A stretch of 64,000 nucleotides of DNA from Pandoraea cepalis (lineage in GTDB: Bacteria > Pseudomonadota > Gammaproteobacteria > Burkholderiales > Burkholderiaceae), in the NCBI RefSeq assembly GCF_902459665.1, contig NZ_CABPSL010000003.1, positions 124,001-188,000 on the forward strand. Direction: 5' to 3'. Below are positions 1 to 8,148 of the stretch, in pieces; position 1 is the first letter of the stretch, and every line of letters begins with the position of its first letter. The notes under the pieces are model-generated. The model searched no databases. It saw nothing but the letters and a program-made list of their open reading frames with translations, and had not been told where the DNA came from. The position numbers were made by a program, and so were the translations under genes.

Positions 1-1677
1 GCCTCGACCGACAAGGCCGCTGACGAGAATAGGAACCGTCTGAAAACCGGTTCGTTGACGACCCGTGATGTGGAAAACCACGCAGAGTACGACGCCTTCG
101 GCATCAGCCTGGGCGGCGGCGTCAGCGCGGGCTTCGGAGACAACGCCAAGGTCGGCACGGATCAGAAGGGGGACGCGCAGAGCGGCGCGAACGCGACACC
201 GGGCAGCGAACTGCCGAAGACGGGGCCGGCGAGCATTAAGCCGCCGGCAGTGGTGGCCGCTGGCGATAGCGCGTCGAGCACGACGCGCAGCGGTATTAGC
301 GCGGGCGTGATCGAGATCACCGATGAGGCCAGCCAACGCGAGCGGACCGGTCAGACGGCAGAAGAGACAGTTGCAGGTGTCAATCGCAACGTTTCCTCGG
401 ACAGAGACGGCAGCGGCGCCCTTGCGAATAAATTCGACAAGGAGCAGATCGAAACCAGCTTCGAGATCATGCGGACGCTGCAGCGCGAGGTGGGGACGTT
501 TGTAGAGAATCGGGCTAAGGAATACGAGGCGCTACAAGCGGCACGCAAGAGCGAGACCGACCCGACAAAGCTAGCGGAGTTGGACCGACAGCTTGTCGAC
601 GCAGCGAAGTGGGCGCCGGGCGGACGATATCGCCAGATCGTCACCGTGATCATAGCGGCAGCCGGTGGAAACGTTACCGCTGGCACAGGCGAATTCCTGC
701 AGCGCGCCGCAGTGAGCTATCTGCAGACGCTCGCGGTGGAGAAGGTCAAGGAGATCGCCGACGACCTCAAGAGCGAAACGGCCCGCACTGCGTTGCACGG
801 GATTGTTGGCTGCGCCGGCGCGGCTGCGGTCGGCAGCAACTGTGGCGCTGGGGCAATGGGCGGGGCGGCGAGTGTGGTTCTCGGCAATTTGCTTAACGCC
901 GTCGCGGATACCAGCAATGACGGGCTCTCGCAGCCAGAGAAGGAAGCTCGCATGAACCTGATTGAATCGCTCGTCGCCGGGATCACGGCCGGAACGGGTG
1001 GGAATGCCACCGCAGCGAGCATCGCGTCACGGCTAGAGCTGGAGAACAATCAGTTCGAGCTTCCGCAGGGGATCGTAAGGGCCGGAGCTGCCTCGACGTC
1101 CTTGGGCGAATTCATGGCGAAGAACGGCGCATCCGCTGAAGAAATTCAGCAAGCTCAGACAGACTTGCTCCGCGGACTGGGGACGGATGCGGCCCAGCCG
1201 GCAACGGAGTTGTTGAAAAGCTGGGCGATTCTTATAGCCACCGGAGGGGCAGTAGGTACCGGACCCTCAATCGGTCTGGTCAGCGTTACGACAGGAGGAA
1301 TCGTCAGCGGCGGGGTGAATGTTGCTGTTCAGGCAGCAACAAATGAGGGCGGAGAGATCAATTATGTCGACGCACTCTCAGCCATCGTCACCGGAGCATT
1401 GAGCCAAGGGAAAACTCTACCTGCGACGGCCACCATAGCAATCAGCGGAGCCGCGACCGGCGCCTATCTCCAAGGGGAGGACACCACCAGCGCAATTCTC
1501 GGCGCTGGTGCGGGCGCGCTAGTCGGAGGCACGGTTGGGAACGCGGCGTCCCGAGAGGCTGGAGCACTAATACCGAACAAGAGCATTTCGGATATTTTCG
1601 GCGCAGCAATCGGCGCATTTTTAGGCGAAACAACCGTCAATGCAACAAAAAATAAATTAAAGGAAAAAAATCAATGA
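1..1677 (+). CDS. cdiA: C-terminal part of a CdiA/filamentous haemagglutinin-family contact-dependent toxin (5' end outside window)
   Basis: The frame is open from base 1, so only the last 558 codons are visible. The first part (HAEYDAFGIS, then a Gly-rich stretch) is typical of the end of FHA/CdiA repeat stems. Next comes an Ala/Gly-rich pre-toxin region that ends in LENN (codons 347-350), where VENN marks the start of the variable toxin in many CdiA proteins. The remaining ~208 codons hold a 35-residue block (ASAEEIQQAQTD...) also present in the orphan module downstream, then a Gly/Ala-rich hydrophobic region with many GxxxG-like steps and a Lys-rich tail. In the family, this C-terminus is delivered into neighbouring cells. 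No nuclease-like motif is visible; a membrane-inserting toxin is my inference. Base composition turns AT-rich in the last ~100 codons, as expected for exchangeable CT modules. The stop overlaps the next gene by ATGA. Confidence 0.8.
   Translation, partial: ASTDKAADENRNRLKTGSLTTRDVENHAEYDAFGISLGGGVSAGFGDNAKVGTDQKGDAQSGANATPGSELPKTGPASIKPPAVVAAGDSASSTTRSGISAGVIEITDEASQRERTGQTAEETVAGVNRNVSSDRDGSGALANKFDKEQIETSFEIMRTLQREVGTFVENRAKEYEALQAARKSETDPTKLAELDRQLVDAAKWAPGGRYRQIVTVIIAAAGGNVTAGTGEFLQRAAVSYLQTLAVEKVKEIADDLKSETARTALHGIVGCAGAAAVGSNCGAGAMGGAASVVLGNLLNAVADTSNDGLSQPEKEARMNLIESLVAGITAGTGGNATAASIASRLELENNQFELPQGIVRAGAASTSLGEFMAKNGASAEEIQQAQTDLLRGLGTDAAQPATELLKSWAILIATGGAVGTGPSIGLVSVTTGGIVSGGVNVAVQAATNEGGEINYVDALSAIVTGALSQGKTLPATATIAISGAATGAYLQGEDTTSAILGAGAGALVGGTVGNAASREAGALIPNKSISDIFGAAIGAFLGETTVNATKNKLKEKNQ
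1127..1232 (+). repeat. First copy of a 106-bp direct repeat inside the CT-encoding region
   Basis: This block recurs at 2081-2186 with what I read as a single mismatch (gcggcccag against gcggctcag). Sequence on both sides differs between the copies. It encodes the shared segment from ASAEEIQQ to KSWAIL. Such a shared anchor would allow homologous recombination to swap toxin modules. Confidence 0.9.
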
Positions 1678-1910
1678 ATGCGAAATTTGAAATAAAGAGA
1701 ATCATTTTACTAATAGCACTTTCCTTCGCCCTATTCTTCTTCTCTGCGATTGGATCAAGATTCGCAGTTGCGCTTGTTGCATTATTAAAATACAACGAAT
1801 TACCATTTAATTGTGATGATCTCATTTTTGGATTGAAAGCAGCCATTGCAGGAGGTCCATCACTCGGCGTCGGCGCATGGATTCTGATAAAAATTCGCGC
1901 TAAAAAATAG
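1674..1910 (+). CDS. cdiI: Small membrane protein, candidate CdiI-type immunity protein
   Basis: This 78-residue protein starts within the cdiA stop (ATGA), so it is translationally coupled to the toxin. It has a hydrophobic segment at about residues 9-27 (IILLIALSFALFFF), further hydrophobic sequence to about 40, then an acidic NCDDLIFGLK motif and a second hydrophobic segment (AAIAGGPSLGVGAWILI) before a basic end. Its C-terminal half resembles the 92-residue protein at 2612-2890 (DDLIFGLKAAIAGGPS against EDLLFSLKSGISAGPP), which follows the orphan toxin in the same way. The DNA is clearly AT-richer than the chromosome around it. Position, size and pairing make it the immunity partner of the upstream C-terminus; two membrane segments would fit immunity against a membrane-acting toxin. 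Function is inferred from context, not from a recognised family. Confidence 0.65.
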   Translation: MNAKFEIKRIILLIALSFALFFFSAIGSRFAVALVALLKYNELPFNCDDLIFGLKAAIAGGPSLGVGAWILIKIRAKK

Positions 1911-1920
1911 ATCACTCATC

Positions 1921-2628
1921 CCCATTTTCGAGACGAATGCGTACCACGTCAACACCGGCAACCGAATCAACGCCAAGCTCGGTATAAACGCGCAGGGAAA
2001 CGCGCAGACGGGCGTCGGCGCCACGCCTCGCAATGGACTGACGAAGAACGATCCGGCGACCATTGCACCGCAAATTGTGAGCGCATCCGCTGAAGAAATT
2101 CAGCAAGCTCAGACAGACTTGCTCCGCGGACTGGGGACGGATGCGGCTCAGCCGGCAACGGAGTTGTTGAAAAGCTGGGCGATTCTCATGGCGGCAGCAC
2201 CGTCCATTGCTGGTGGCACCACTGCGAGCTTGGCCGGGACAGGGGCGGGTGCGGCCGTTGGTGGAACAACTAACGCCATAGTCCAGCTAACGCTCAATGG
2301 AGAGCAAGAAATGAGCACCGTCGACGTCCTTGTTGCAATTGCGACCGGAGCGGCAACCCAAGGGCGGGGCATTGTCGCGACCACCGTCACGGCTGCGAGT
2401 GGTGCCGCCCTCGGCGCGACCATCAACGGAACAAATCCAATCGAAGCTGCAACCTCTGCTAGTGCGGGAAGCGTTGTTGGCACTGGAGTCGCAAATATTA
2501 TCTCAAAAAATATTGCCCCATTAATAAATAACATCATCAAATCAGAAATCACTGGGTCAATTGGCGCCGCATTTACTTCAGAAGTCGTAACAAATCGAAT
2601 CGACAAGAACCGTGCAACAAAAAATTAA
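1921..2628 (+). pseudogene. Orphan CdiA C-terminal toxin module (displaced cdiA-CT)
   Basis: One open frame runs from about 1921 to the stop at 2628 with no convincing start of its own; GTG at 2077 is the only start-like codon near the CT. The first ~50 codons are a degraded match to the FHA stem seen at the head of the main gene (INAKLGINAQGNAQTGVGATP against DNAKVGTDQKGDAQSGANATP). They jump directly into the repeated 106-bp block and then a different Gly/Ala-rich hydrophobic toxin-like end of ~145 residues. This is the layout of orphan CT modules in CDI loci: silent cassettes that can recombine onto the full-length gene. The end overlaps the next small gene. It might be translated at a low level from the GTG. 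Not truncated at the C-terminus as far as I can see. Confidence 0.7.
2081..2186 (+). repeat. Second copy of the 106-bp direct repeat (orphan module)
   Basis: Partner of the block at 1127-1232, in the same orientation. The copies lie 954 bp apart, so recombination between them would delete the resident toxin end and its immunity gene and fuse the orphan toxin in frame to the main stem. Confidence 0.9.
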
Positions 2629-2890
2629 ACCACAACCAGCAACAATTAAGATGCTTTTCATTTTAAGTCTTCTTTACACCATCTTATTTACCTGCATGGC
2701 CGCCGCCATCAGCCTATTAATTGCAACAACCCTCATTAGCGAAATTGGCCATCTAAATATAGGTACGGAGGATCTTTTGTTCTCATTAAAATCCGGAATC
2801 TCCGCCGGCCCACCAACAGGAGCCGGAATTTGGATTTCGGCAAAAATAAATGAAACGACAAGAAACAAGAATGACTCGGAATTGCAATAA
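2612..2890 (+). CDS. Second small membrane protein, candidate immunity protein of the orphan toxin module
   Basis: This 92-residue product overlaps the end of the orphan toxin frame by 17 bases. It has a hydrophobic N-terminal half (about residues 14-42, MLFILSLLYTILFTCMAAA...), then the motif EDLLFSLKSGISAGPP and a second hydrophobic stretch GAGIWISAKI, ending in a polar tail. The C-terminal motif is shared with the first immunity candidate, so the two are likely diverged paralogues each matched to a different toxin. The gene is AT-rich. No family is recognised by name. An internal Met start (MLFILS, residue 14) is possible. Confidence 0.6.
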   Translation: MQQKIKPQPATIKMLFILSLLYTILFTCMAAAISLLIATTLISEIGHLNIGTEDLLFSLKSGISAGPPTGAGIWISAKINETTRNKNDSELQ

Positions 2891-3021
2891 ATCAGCTAAA
2901 TTTTTTAATTATTTTTATTATCACCATTCACCAAACCAACTTAGCATTCAGTTTCAAGCTCAACGCAGTGAATGATGTTTGGTGTTGTGATGAATAAAAA
3001 CAACAGATATATGAGCACAGA

Positions 3022-3153
3022 GAAACGCGATGCAATCACCCGACAGAAGATACAGTGGCTGGCGTCAACCGCGACGCATCCTCGGACAGGGATAGCAGCG
3101 GCGCGCTTGCCAACAACTTCGACACGAAAAGCCCCTTACTCTATGGATATTAA
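3022..3153 (+). pseudogene. FHA/CdiA pre-toxin fragment (remnant of another orphan module)
   Basis: From about 3046 the frame reads EDTVAGVNRDASSDRDSSGA followed by LANNFDT. This matches the main gene's EETVAGVNRNVSSDRDGSGA and LANKFDK almost residue for residue. After that the match stops, and eight unrelated codons lead to TAA at 3151-3153. No toxin domain follows; a lipoprotein gene starts 7 bases later. I read it as the scar of a third recombination or insertion event at the cdiA tail. Confidence 0.7.
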
Positions 3154-3159
3154 AGAAGC

Positions 3160-3750
3160 ATGATGAGTCAAAAGAACCTGGTTGCTGCGACAGCAGCTTT
3201 GATATTGTCGGCATGCACCACTACGCATTTACCGGCGATCAGCCAACAGTACGACCCATCCAATTCTGCGCGCATCCGTTTATTCGGACAAAATGGAAAA
3301 CCATCTTTCATGCGGGTCGAAATTTCCCAAGGAAAAACGGTTGAAGTGAATATTGGTGGCGGTGCAGGAGATGCATTTAGTTCTTTTCTGGGAACGACGA
3401 AGAATGAAAGCATCGGCATTGGCGAAACCGAGAACACGAAGAACATAAAACAGAGTGGCGGCCTGCTTTCCAAGGTTTTTTATCGCGAATTTGTCGTCCC
3501 TGCGGGGCGTGAAGTGCAGGTCAGAAATGCTATTATCGGGCTAACCAATTTTCATCGCAGTCCAGAAGGAACCGTCACAATGGTACAGCGGCAACCGAGT
3601 TGCTCAAGCCAGATTATTAGCTTCGTACCTGAACCAGGAAAAGACTACGAAGTCGGCTCTTACAAAAATGGGCGCCAATGCTCGGTCATGGTTTTCGAAA
3701 TCCCCAATCAGCAAGGATCCGTATTAAAAAGTCCCATTGACATCGACTAG
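3160..3750 (+). CDS. Predicted lipoprotein of unknown function in the CDI tail region
   Basis: This 196-residue protein has a short lipoprotein signal with lipobox LSAC (Cys19), then a mostly beta-like, polar body with paired late cysteines (PSCSSQ and RQCSVM). Two adjacent ATG codons could start it (3160 or 3163), preceded by AAAGAAGC as a weak ribosome site. I do not recognise the family. It lies directly behind a fragment of the FHA pre-toxin region, so it may have arrived with a CDI module, for instance as an accessory or immunity-like lipoprotein. It could equally be an unrelated cargo gene. GC content is intermediate, lower than the core genes to the right. Confidence 0.6.
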   Translation: MMSQKNLVAATAALILSACTTTHLPAISQQYDPSNSARIRLFGQNGKPSFMRVEISQGKTVEVNIGGGAGDAFSSFLGTTKNESIGIGETENTKNIKQSGGLLSKVFYREFVVPAGREVQVRNAIIGLTNFHRSPEGTVTMVQRQPSCSSQIISFVPEPGKDYEVGSYKNGRQCSVMVFEIPNQQGSVLKSPIDID

Positions 3751-3837
3751 GACACTCCGGACCATAAATGTTTGCGCTCCCCAAACGAATGACCGATGAG
3801 TGGCGCCATCTTCATTCGCGCAGACAACGAATAACAG

Positions 3838-3960
3838 CAGGAAGGCAGCGCGGTCGTTGCGCGCAACCGCGATGTGACCATTTGCCGGCAAACGCGTTTC
3901 GATTGCGGAGAGCGAGGAATCCGAACAGCGCGCGCGACGCCCCCGCCCCAAGCTGAATAG
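3838..3960 (+). pseudogene. Possible further FHA stem fragment, frameshifted; rest of 3751-4180 empty
   Basis: The 430-base gap between the lipoprotein and the MFS gene has no intact gene. Within it one frame reads AVVARNRDVTI. If a single T is skipped near 3892, it continues AGKRVSIAESEESEQRA. Both halves look like the haemagglutinin-repeat style of FHA/CdiA stems. I see nothing else in the interval. Confidence 0.3.
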
Positions 3961-4180
3961 CATGTCACATTCCAAAACGACGCTGCTGGGTAGATGCCTC
4001 AAATGAACACCGCGCACCGCCCGATTCACCGCACACCGAAATTCCGGACGCATCGCACAACGCACATATTCCGGCAGGGGAACCGCCGACAAACAAAAAA
4101 GGCGCCACGCCAGCCCCGCATGCAACCCTCACACGCGACGCCGCCGGGCGCCTCTTCATTCCACAGCCAATCGTCTCGCC

Positions 4181-5536
4181 TCAGCGCACGCCCATCCGCG
4201 TTTTGGCGATCACTAGCGTCGTCAGACTCACCACCGCCCCCACCATCAAATACAGCCCCGGCGCCAGCTTGTTGCCCGTCGACGCAATCAGCCACGCTAC
4301 CGCCAGCGGGGTAAAGCCGCCAAAGATCGTCGTACCGAGGTTGTAACCCACCGCCATGCCCGTCGCCCGTGTTCGTGTCGGGAACAACGACGAAATCAGC
4401 GCCGGAATCGGTGCGAAGTACACCGCCTTCAACGTGCCCACCCAAAGCATCACGACCATCATCGTCAGCAGCGACGCATGCGCATTCATGTACGCAAACG
4501 CCGGATACACCGTACAGAAGAACAGTGCCCCCGCCGCCAGCATGATGCGAATACGCCCCACCTTGTCCGACCAATGCCCCACGAACGGCGTCAGCGTCAT
4601 GATGACGAAGCCCGTCACCAGCGTCGCGATGTAGCCCTGCGCCGGCGGCAAACCCAACTGTTTCGTCGCGTAAGTCGGCATGTACAGGATCATATAGTTG
4701 GCCGTCGTTGTCAGCACCAGCGCCCCAATCGACACCAGCAGACGCGACTTCTGCGTTGCCAACACCTCTCGTACCGGCGATTGGCCCGCGTCGTCGCCAG
4801 CCACCTGCGCCTGACGCTTGCGCGCCACGTCATGCTCGAATGCCGGCGTCTCGTCCACGTACTTCCGGATGTAAAGCCCGATCGGCCCGACCAGCATCCC
4901 GAACAGGAACGGAATCCGCCATCCCCACGATTCCAGTTGCGGCTGGGTCAGCGCCCCGGTCAGCACCGCCCCGAACGCCGACGCCAGCAACGTGCTCGCC
5001 CCCTGGCTCGCAAACTGCCAGCTCGACATGAAGCCCGGCCGGTTCGGTACATGCTCAACGAGAAATGCCGTCGAGCTACCAAACTCGCCGCCCGCCGAAA
5101 ATCCCTGCAACAAGCGCGACAAGAAAATGCCGATCGGCGCCCAAACCCCAATCGCCGCATACGTCGGCATGAACGCGATCAGCCCGGTGCCCAAGGTCAT
5201 CATCGCAATCGACAACATCAACGACGCACGACGCCCACAGCGGTCCGCATACGCGCCCAGCACAAACGCCCCCAGCGGACGTGCAAGATATGACAACGCG
5301 AACGTCCCCAGCGCCATGAGCAGCGACACCGTCGCATCGTGCGCGGGAAAAAACAACTTGGAGATCGTCACGGCAAAGTAGCCATAGACGATCAGGTCAT
5401 ACCACTCGAGCGCATTGCCGATCGACGTCGCGACAATCAACTTGTACACGGGCACGTCGGCGCGCACCCCCTCGTTGCCGACACGCGGCGCGCCGTTCGT
5501 TTGATCCGCCCCAGCGGCGGTCACTGAGCTGTTCAT
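4181..5536 (-). CDS. MFS transporter, metabolite:H+ symporter (MHS) family
   Basis: A 451-residue inner-membrane carrier with about 12 hydrophobic segments. The MHS signature GNxxEWYD is present (GNALEWYD, residues 40-47), as is the loop-2/3 motif RPLGAFVLGAYADRCGRR. Family members (citrate, alpha-ketoglutarate, proline/betaine and shikimate carriers) take up small organic acids or zwitterions with protons; the substrate cannot be read here. The chosen ATG overlaps the stop of the upstream M20 peptidase gene by ATGA, so the two are co-translated. This suggests that the carrier imports the peptide-like or acylated compound that the peptidase then hydrolyses. A longer reading frame upstream exists but would run deep into the peptidase gene. 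Confidence 0.85.
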   Translation of the reverse strand: MNSSVTAAGADQTNGAPRVGNEGVRADVPVYKLIVATSIGNALEWYDLIVYGYFAVTISKLFFPAHDATVSLLMALGTFALSYLARPLGAFVLGAYADRCGRRASLMLSIAMMTLGTGLIAFMPTYAAIGVWAPIGIFLSRLLQGFSAGGEFGSSTAFLVEHVPNRPGFMSSWQFASQGASTLLASAFGAVLTGALTQPQLESWGWRIPFLFGMLVGPIGLYIRKYVDETPAFEHDVARKRQAQVAGDDAGQSPVREVLATQKSRLLVSIGALVLTTTANYMILYMPTYATKQLGLPPAQGYIATLVTGFVIMTLTPFVGHWSDKVGRIRIMLAAGALFFCTVYPAFAYMNAHASLLTMMVVMLWVGTLKAVYFAPIPALISSLFPTRTRATGMAVGYNLGTTIFGGFTPLAVAWLIASTGNKLAPGLYLMVGAVVSLTTLVIAKTRMGVR

Positions 5537-6930
5537 CGCGGCTTCCCCTCTTTCAGATCGACTTCCCCCAGATCCCAGAACAGACCCGCCATGATCTGCA
5601 ACGCCTCGCGCGCCACCGACCCCAGCAGATGCTCGTCCGGCGCGTGCTGCGAACAGGCCGGGTACGAGTGCGGCACCCACAGCGTCGGCAGCCCCAAAAC
5701 GTCCGCGAACACATCGTTCGGCAACGTGCCCCCCAGATTCGGCAGCAGTACCGGCGGCTTGCCCGTCGTCTCGCGCATCGACGTCAACGCCCACAGCACC
5801 CACGGATCTTCCGGATCGAGACGCGTCGCCATCACGCCGCGCTCGACCTCCACCTCGACCATCGGGAAACCGTGCGCGTCGAGATGCGCGCGCACGATCT
5901 CGCCCAGCCGCTCCCAGTCAGTGCCGACGACGAAGCGAATCTGCATGTGCGCATAGGCGTACGGCGGAATCGCGTTGACCGGCTTTTCCGGATTGCCGGT
6001 CTTGAACGCCAGCACTTCGATGTTGTTCCAACCAATCACGCGCTCCGTCGGCGTCAATCCCGGCTCGCCATAATCAACGTCGACCTCGGGATCGTTCGGT
6101 CCGCCGCCCACTTCCAGCCCAGCAAGCGCTCGACGCACCGACGCCGGCACCTCAGGCGGACGCAACCCGTCGACAAGAATCTTGCCGTTGCCATCGACAA
6201 TCGATGCAATCGCGTTCGCCAGCACCACCCCGGGATTGCGCAACAGTCCGCCCCAGTTGCCCGAGTGATGCCCGCCGTCGCGCAAATTCAGACTGAGCTT
6301 GAAGTTGACCAAGCCGCGCGAGCCGAGAAACACCGTCGGACGTTGCGCCGCCAGTCGCGGCCCGTCAGAGGCGATCAGCACATCGGCCCGCAGTTCGTCA
6401 CGCAGTTGCTCGCAAATCGCGTGCAGCCCCGGCGAGCCCATCTCCTCGCCCATCTCCACGATCATCTTCACGTTGTAGCCGAGCTTGCCGCCACGCAACG
6501 CCAGCACCTCCGCCAGCGCCGACAGGTTGATCGTGTGCTGCCCCTTGTTGTCGGCGGTGCCGCGTCCGTACCAACGATCCCCTTCCACCACGATCTCCCA
6601 GGGCTTCAGGCCGTCGCGCCATTGCGCGTCGTAGCCTCGCACCACGTCGCCGTGACCGTAGGTGAGGACCGTGGGCGCATCGTCGCTCTCGTGACGTTGC
6701 GCAATCAGGAACGGGCCGCCGCCCGGCACCGGGTTGGGCACGATGCGCGATGTAAAGCCGAGCGCCGCGAGCGCAGGCGTCATCTCATCCGCAAGGTACG
6801 AGTGAAGGACATCGCCGCTATCCGCCTCCTGACTCTCGGTCTTGTAGGCGACGCGGCGGTTGAGCGTATCGAGGAACGCGCCCGAATCGTATTGGGCGGT
6901 GGCTTGGGAAATTGCTGCGCTACGTGTCAC
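5533..6930 (-). CDS. M20-family metallopeptidase (dipeptidase/deacylase-like)
   Basis: A 465-residue enzyme with the full dinuclear-zinc ligand set of M20 hydrolases: GHGDVV (His93, Asp95), GRGTADNKGQ (Asp127), the EE pair in MGEEMG (Glu162/Glu163), ASDGP (Asp189) and a C-terminal PHSYPACSQHAPDE histidine. The family cleaves dipeptides or N-acyl/N-carbamoyl amino acids in the cytosol. The GTG at 6930 is chosen because GGAGA lies 6 bases upstream and homologous sequence begins soon after; an ATG start much further upstream would read through the intergenic region. It is the first gene of an operon with the MHS transporter and is divergent from a LysR regulator that probably controls it. Confidence 0.85.
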   Translation of the reverse strand: MTRSAAISQATAQYDSGAFLDTLNRRVAYKTESQEADSGDVLHSYLADEMTPALAALGFTSRIVPNPVPGGGPFLIAQRHESDDAPTVLTYGHGDVVRGYDAQWRDGLKPWEIVVEGDRWYGRGTADNKGQHTINLSALAEVLALRGGKLGYNVKMIVEMGEEMGSPGLHAICEQLRDELRADVLIASDGPRLAAQRPTVFLGSRGLVNFKLSLNLRDGGHHSGNWGGLLRNPGVVLANAIASIVDGNGKILVDGLRPPEVPASVRRALAGLEVGGGPNDPEVDVDYGEPGLTPTERVIGWNNIEVLAFKTGNPEKPVNAIPPYAYAHMQIRFVVGTDWERLGEIVRAHLDAHGFPMVEVEVERGVMATRLDPEDPWVLWALTSMRETTGKPPVLLPNLGGTLPNDVFADVLGLPTLWVPHSYPACSQHAPDEHLLGSVAREALQIMAGLFWDLGEVDLKEGKPR

Positions 6931-7147
6931 TGCTTGTCTCCAGATGGCTTTTGAGGGCACGGCTGCCTGGCTCGCACACACGGCCACGCGTGTCGGTAGC
7001 ACGCTGCAACGCAACCGTTCAGGCCATTCTAGGAGCGGGTATTTTTGACAACAATGATAATATTTCGAAGGTTTCGTTGCCATTTCGGCAAAGCTGAAAT
7101 CGCAGCCAATCCTCTCGCAACAGACGGCGCCATCCGCCCATCCGCCC
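6931..7147. promoter_or_regulatory. Divergent control region between the M20/MFS operon and the LysR gene
   Basis: This 217-base spacer carries the only AT-rich patch in the area (about 7040-7070). On the minus strand TATTAT (7057-7062 read in reverse) can serve as a -10 for the M20 operon. A small dyad, CGAA-ggt-TTCG, lies beside it and fits a LysR-type binding site. These are pattern-based suggestions only. Confidence 0.4.
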
Positions 7148-8065
7148 ATGCAAACACACGCACTTCGCTACTTTCTCGAAGTCGCTCGTACCGGCTCGCT
7201 CAGTCGCGCCTCCGAGCGCCTGCACGTGGCGGTCTCCGCCTTGAGCCGACAGATCGCGAAGCTCGAGGAAGATCTCGGCACACCGTTGTTCGAGCGTCGT
7301 CCGCGCGGCATGGTGTTGAGTGAGGCGGGCGAGTTGCTTGCCGATCATGCGCGTCGCATGCTGCTCGATGCGGAACGCGTCACGTCGGAAATCCGGGGGC
7401 TGTCGGAAGTGGGGCGCGCGACGATTCGCGTCGCCAGTGCGGAGGGTGTCGCGCGGGATTTCCTGCCACAGGTCTTCGCACGCTTTCGCGAAACCTACCC
7501 TGGCGCGCACTTTCTGCTCGATGTTGTCTCGCCGTTCGTCGCCACGGAGCGCGTACGCGACGGCGAAGCGGATATCGCCGTGTGTTTCAGCGTCGCCCCG
7601 GAAAAAGGGGTGCAGGTCGTTCACACGCAACCGGCGCCGATCTATGCCTTGATGGCCAAGCAGCACCCGCTCGCCAAACGACGCGACATCGCGCTTGCCG
7701 ACTTGCTGCCCTACCCGATGGCGCTATCGAATGCCGGCGTGACCATCCGCCAGATGTTCGACCTGTGCTGCATTCTCGAAGGCCTGCTGTTCGAACCGGT
7801 GTTCGTGAGCAACTATCACGCCTCGCTGCACAGCTTCGTGCGCTCCGGCAATGCCGTGACGCTCACCGGTCTGCTCACGGTGCGCAGCCGGCTCGATCCG
7901 GAAGGGCTCGTCGCCATCCCCATCCGAAATCCGGCGCTGCACCAACGCTCACTGCAAGTGCAGACAATGGCCGGACGCACCCTGCCCGCCCCTGTCGAAG
8001 CCTTTCTCGGCCTGCTGATCGACGCCATCCGCGCGCCCGAAATTCTCGACAAGCCATTCAGGTGA
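7148..8065 (+). CDS. LysR-family transcriptional regulator
   Basis: A 305-residue regulator with the N-terminal winged helix-turn-helix (TGSLSRASERLHVAVSALSRQ) followed by the LysR effector-binding domain. It is transcribed away from the M20 peptidase/MHS transporter operon with a 217-base shared control region. This is the usual arrangement for a LysR activator of the neighbouring catabolic operon. The effector is probably the transported substrate or its hydrolysis product (inference). Confidence 0.85.
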   Translation: MQTHALRYFLEVARTGSLSRASERLHVAVSALSRQIAKLEEDLGTPLFERRPRGMVLSEAGELLADHARRMLLDAERVTSEIRGLSEVGRATIRVASAEGVARDFLPQVFARFRETYPGAHFLLDVVSPFVATERVRDGEADIAVCFSVAPEKGVQVVHTQPAPIYALMAKQHPLAKRRDIALADLLPYPMALSNAGVTIRQMFDLCCILEGLLFEPVFVSNYHASLHSFVRSGNAVTLTGLLTVRSRLDPEGLVAIPIRNPALHQRSLQVQTMAGRTLPAPVEAFLGLLIDAIRAPEILDKPFR

Positions 8066-8107
8066 CGAGGTCGAATTGGGAGACGGGATATCGACGGGCG
8101 ATGACCT

Positions 8108-8140
8108 GTCATGAGCACGCGCCTGCGCCGTGCTCATGAC
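8108..8140. terminator. Strong hairpin between convergent lysR and prpE, likely bidirectional terminator
   Basis: A perfect 12-bp stem (GTCATGAGCACG paired with CGTGCTCATGAC) with a 9-base loop lies between two genes that converge. There is no clear T-run, so the terminator reading is from position and stem strength. Confidence 0.6.
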
Positions 8141-8148
8141 GCTGCGAA

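Noticed and set aside
4181-5803. Longer version of the MHS transporter starting upstream at 5803
   Set aside because: The extra N-terminus would overlap 270 bases of the M20 peptidase and is not hydrophobic or conserved; the ATG at 5536 is coupled by ATGA.
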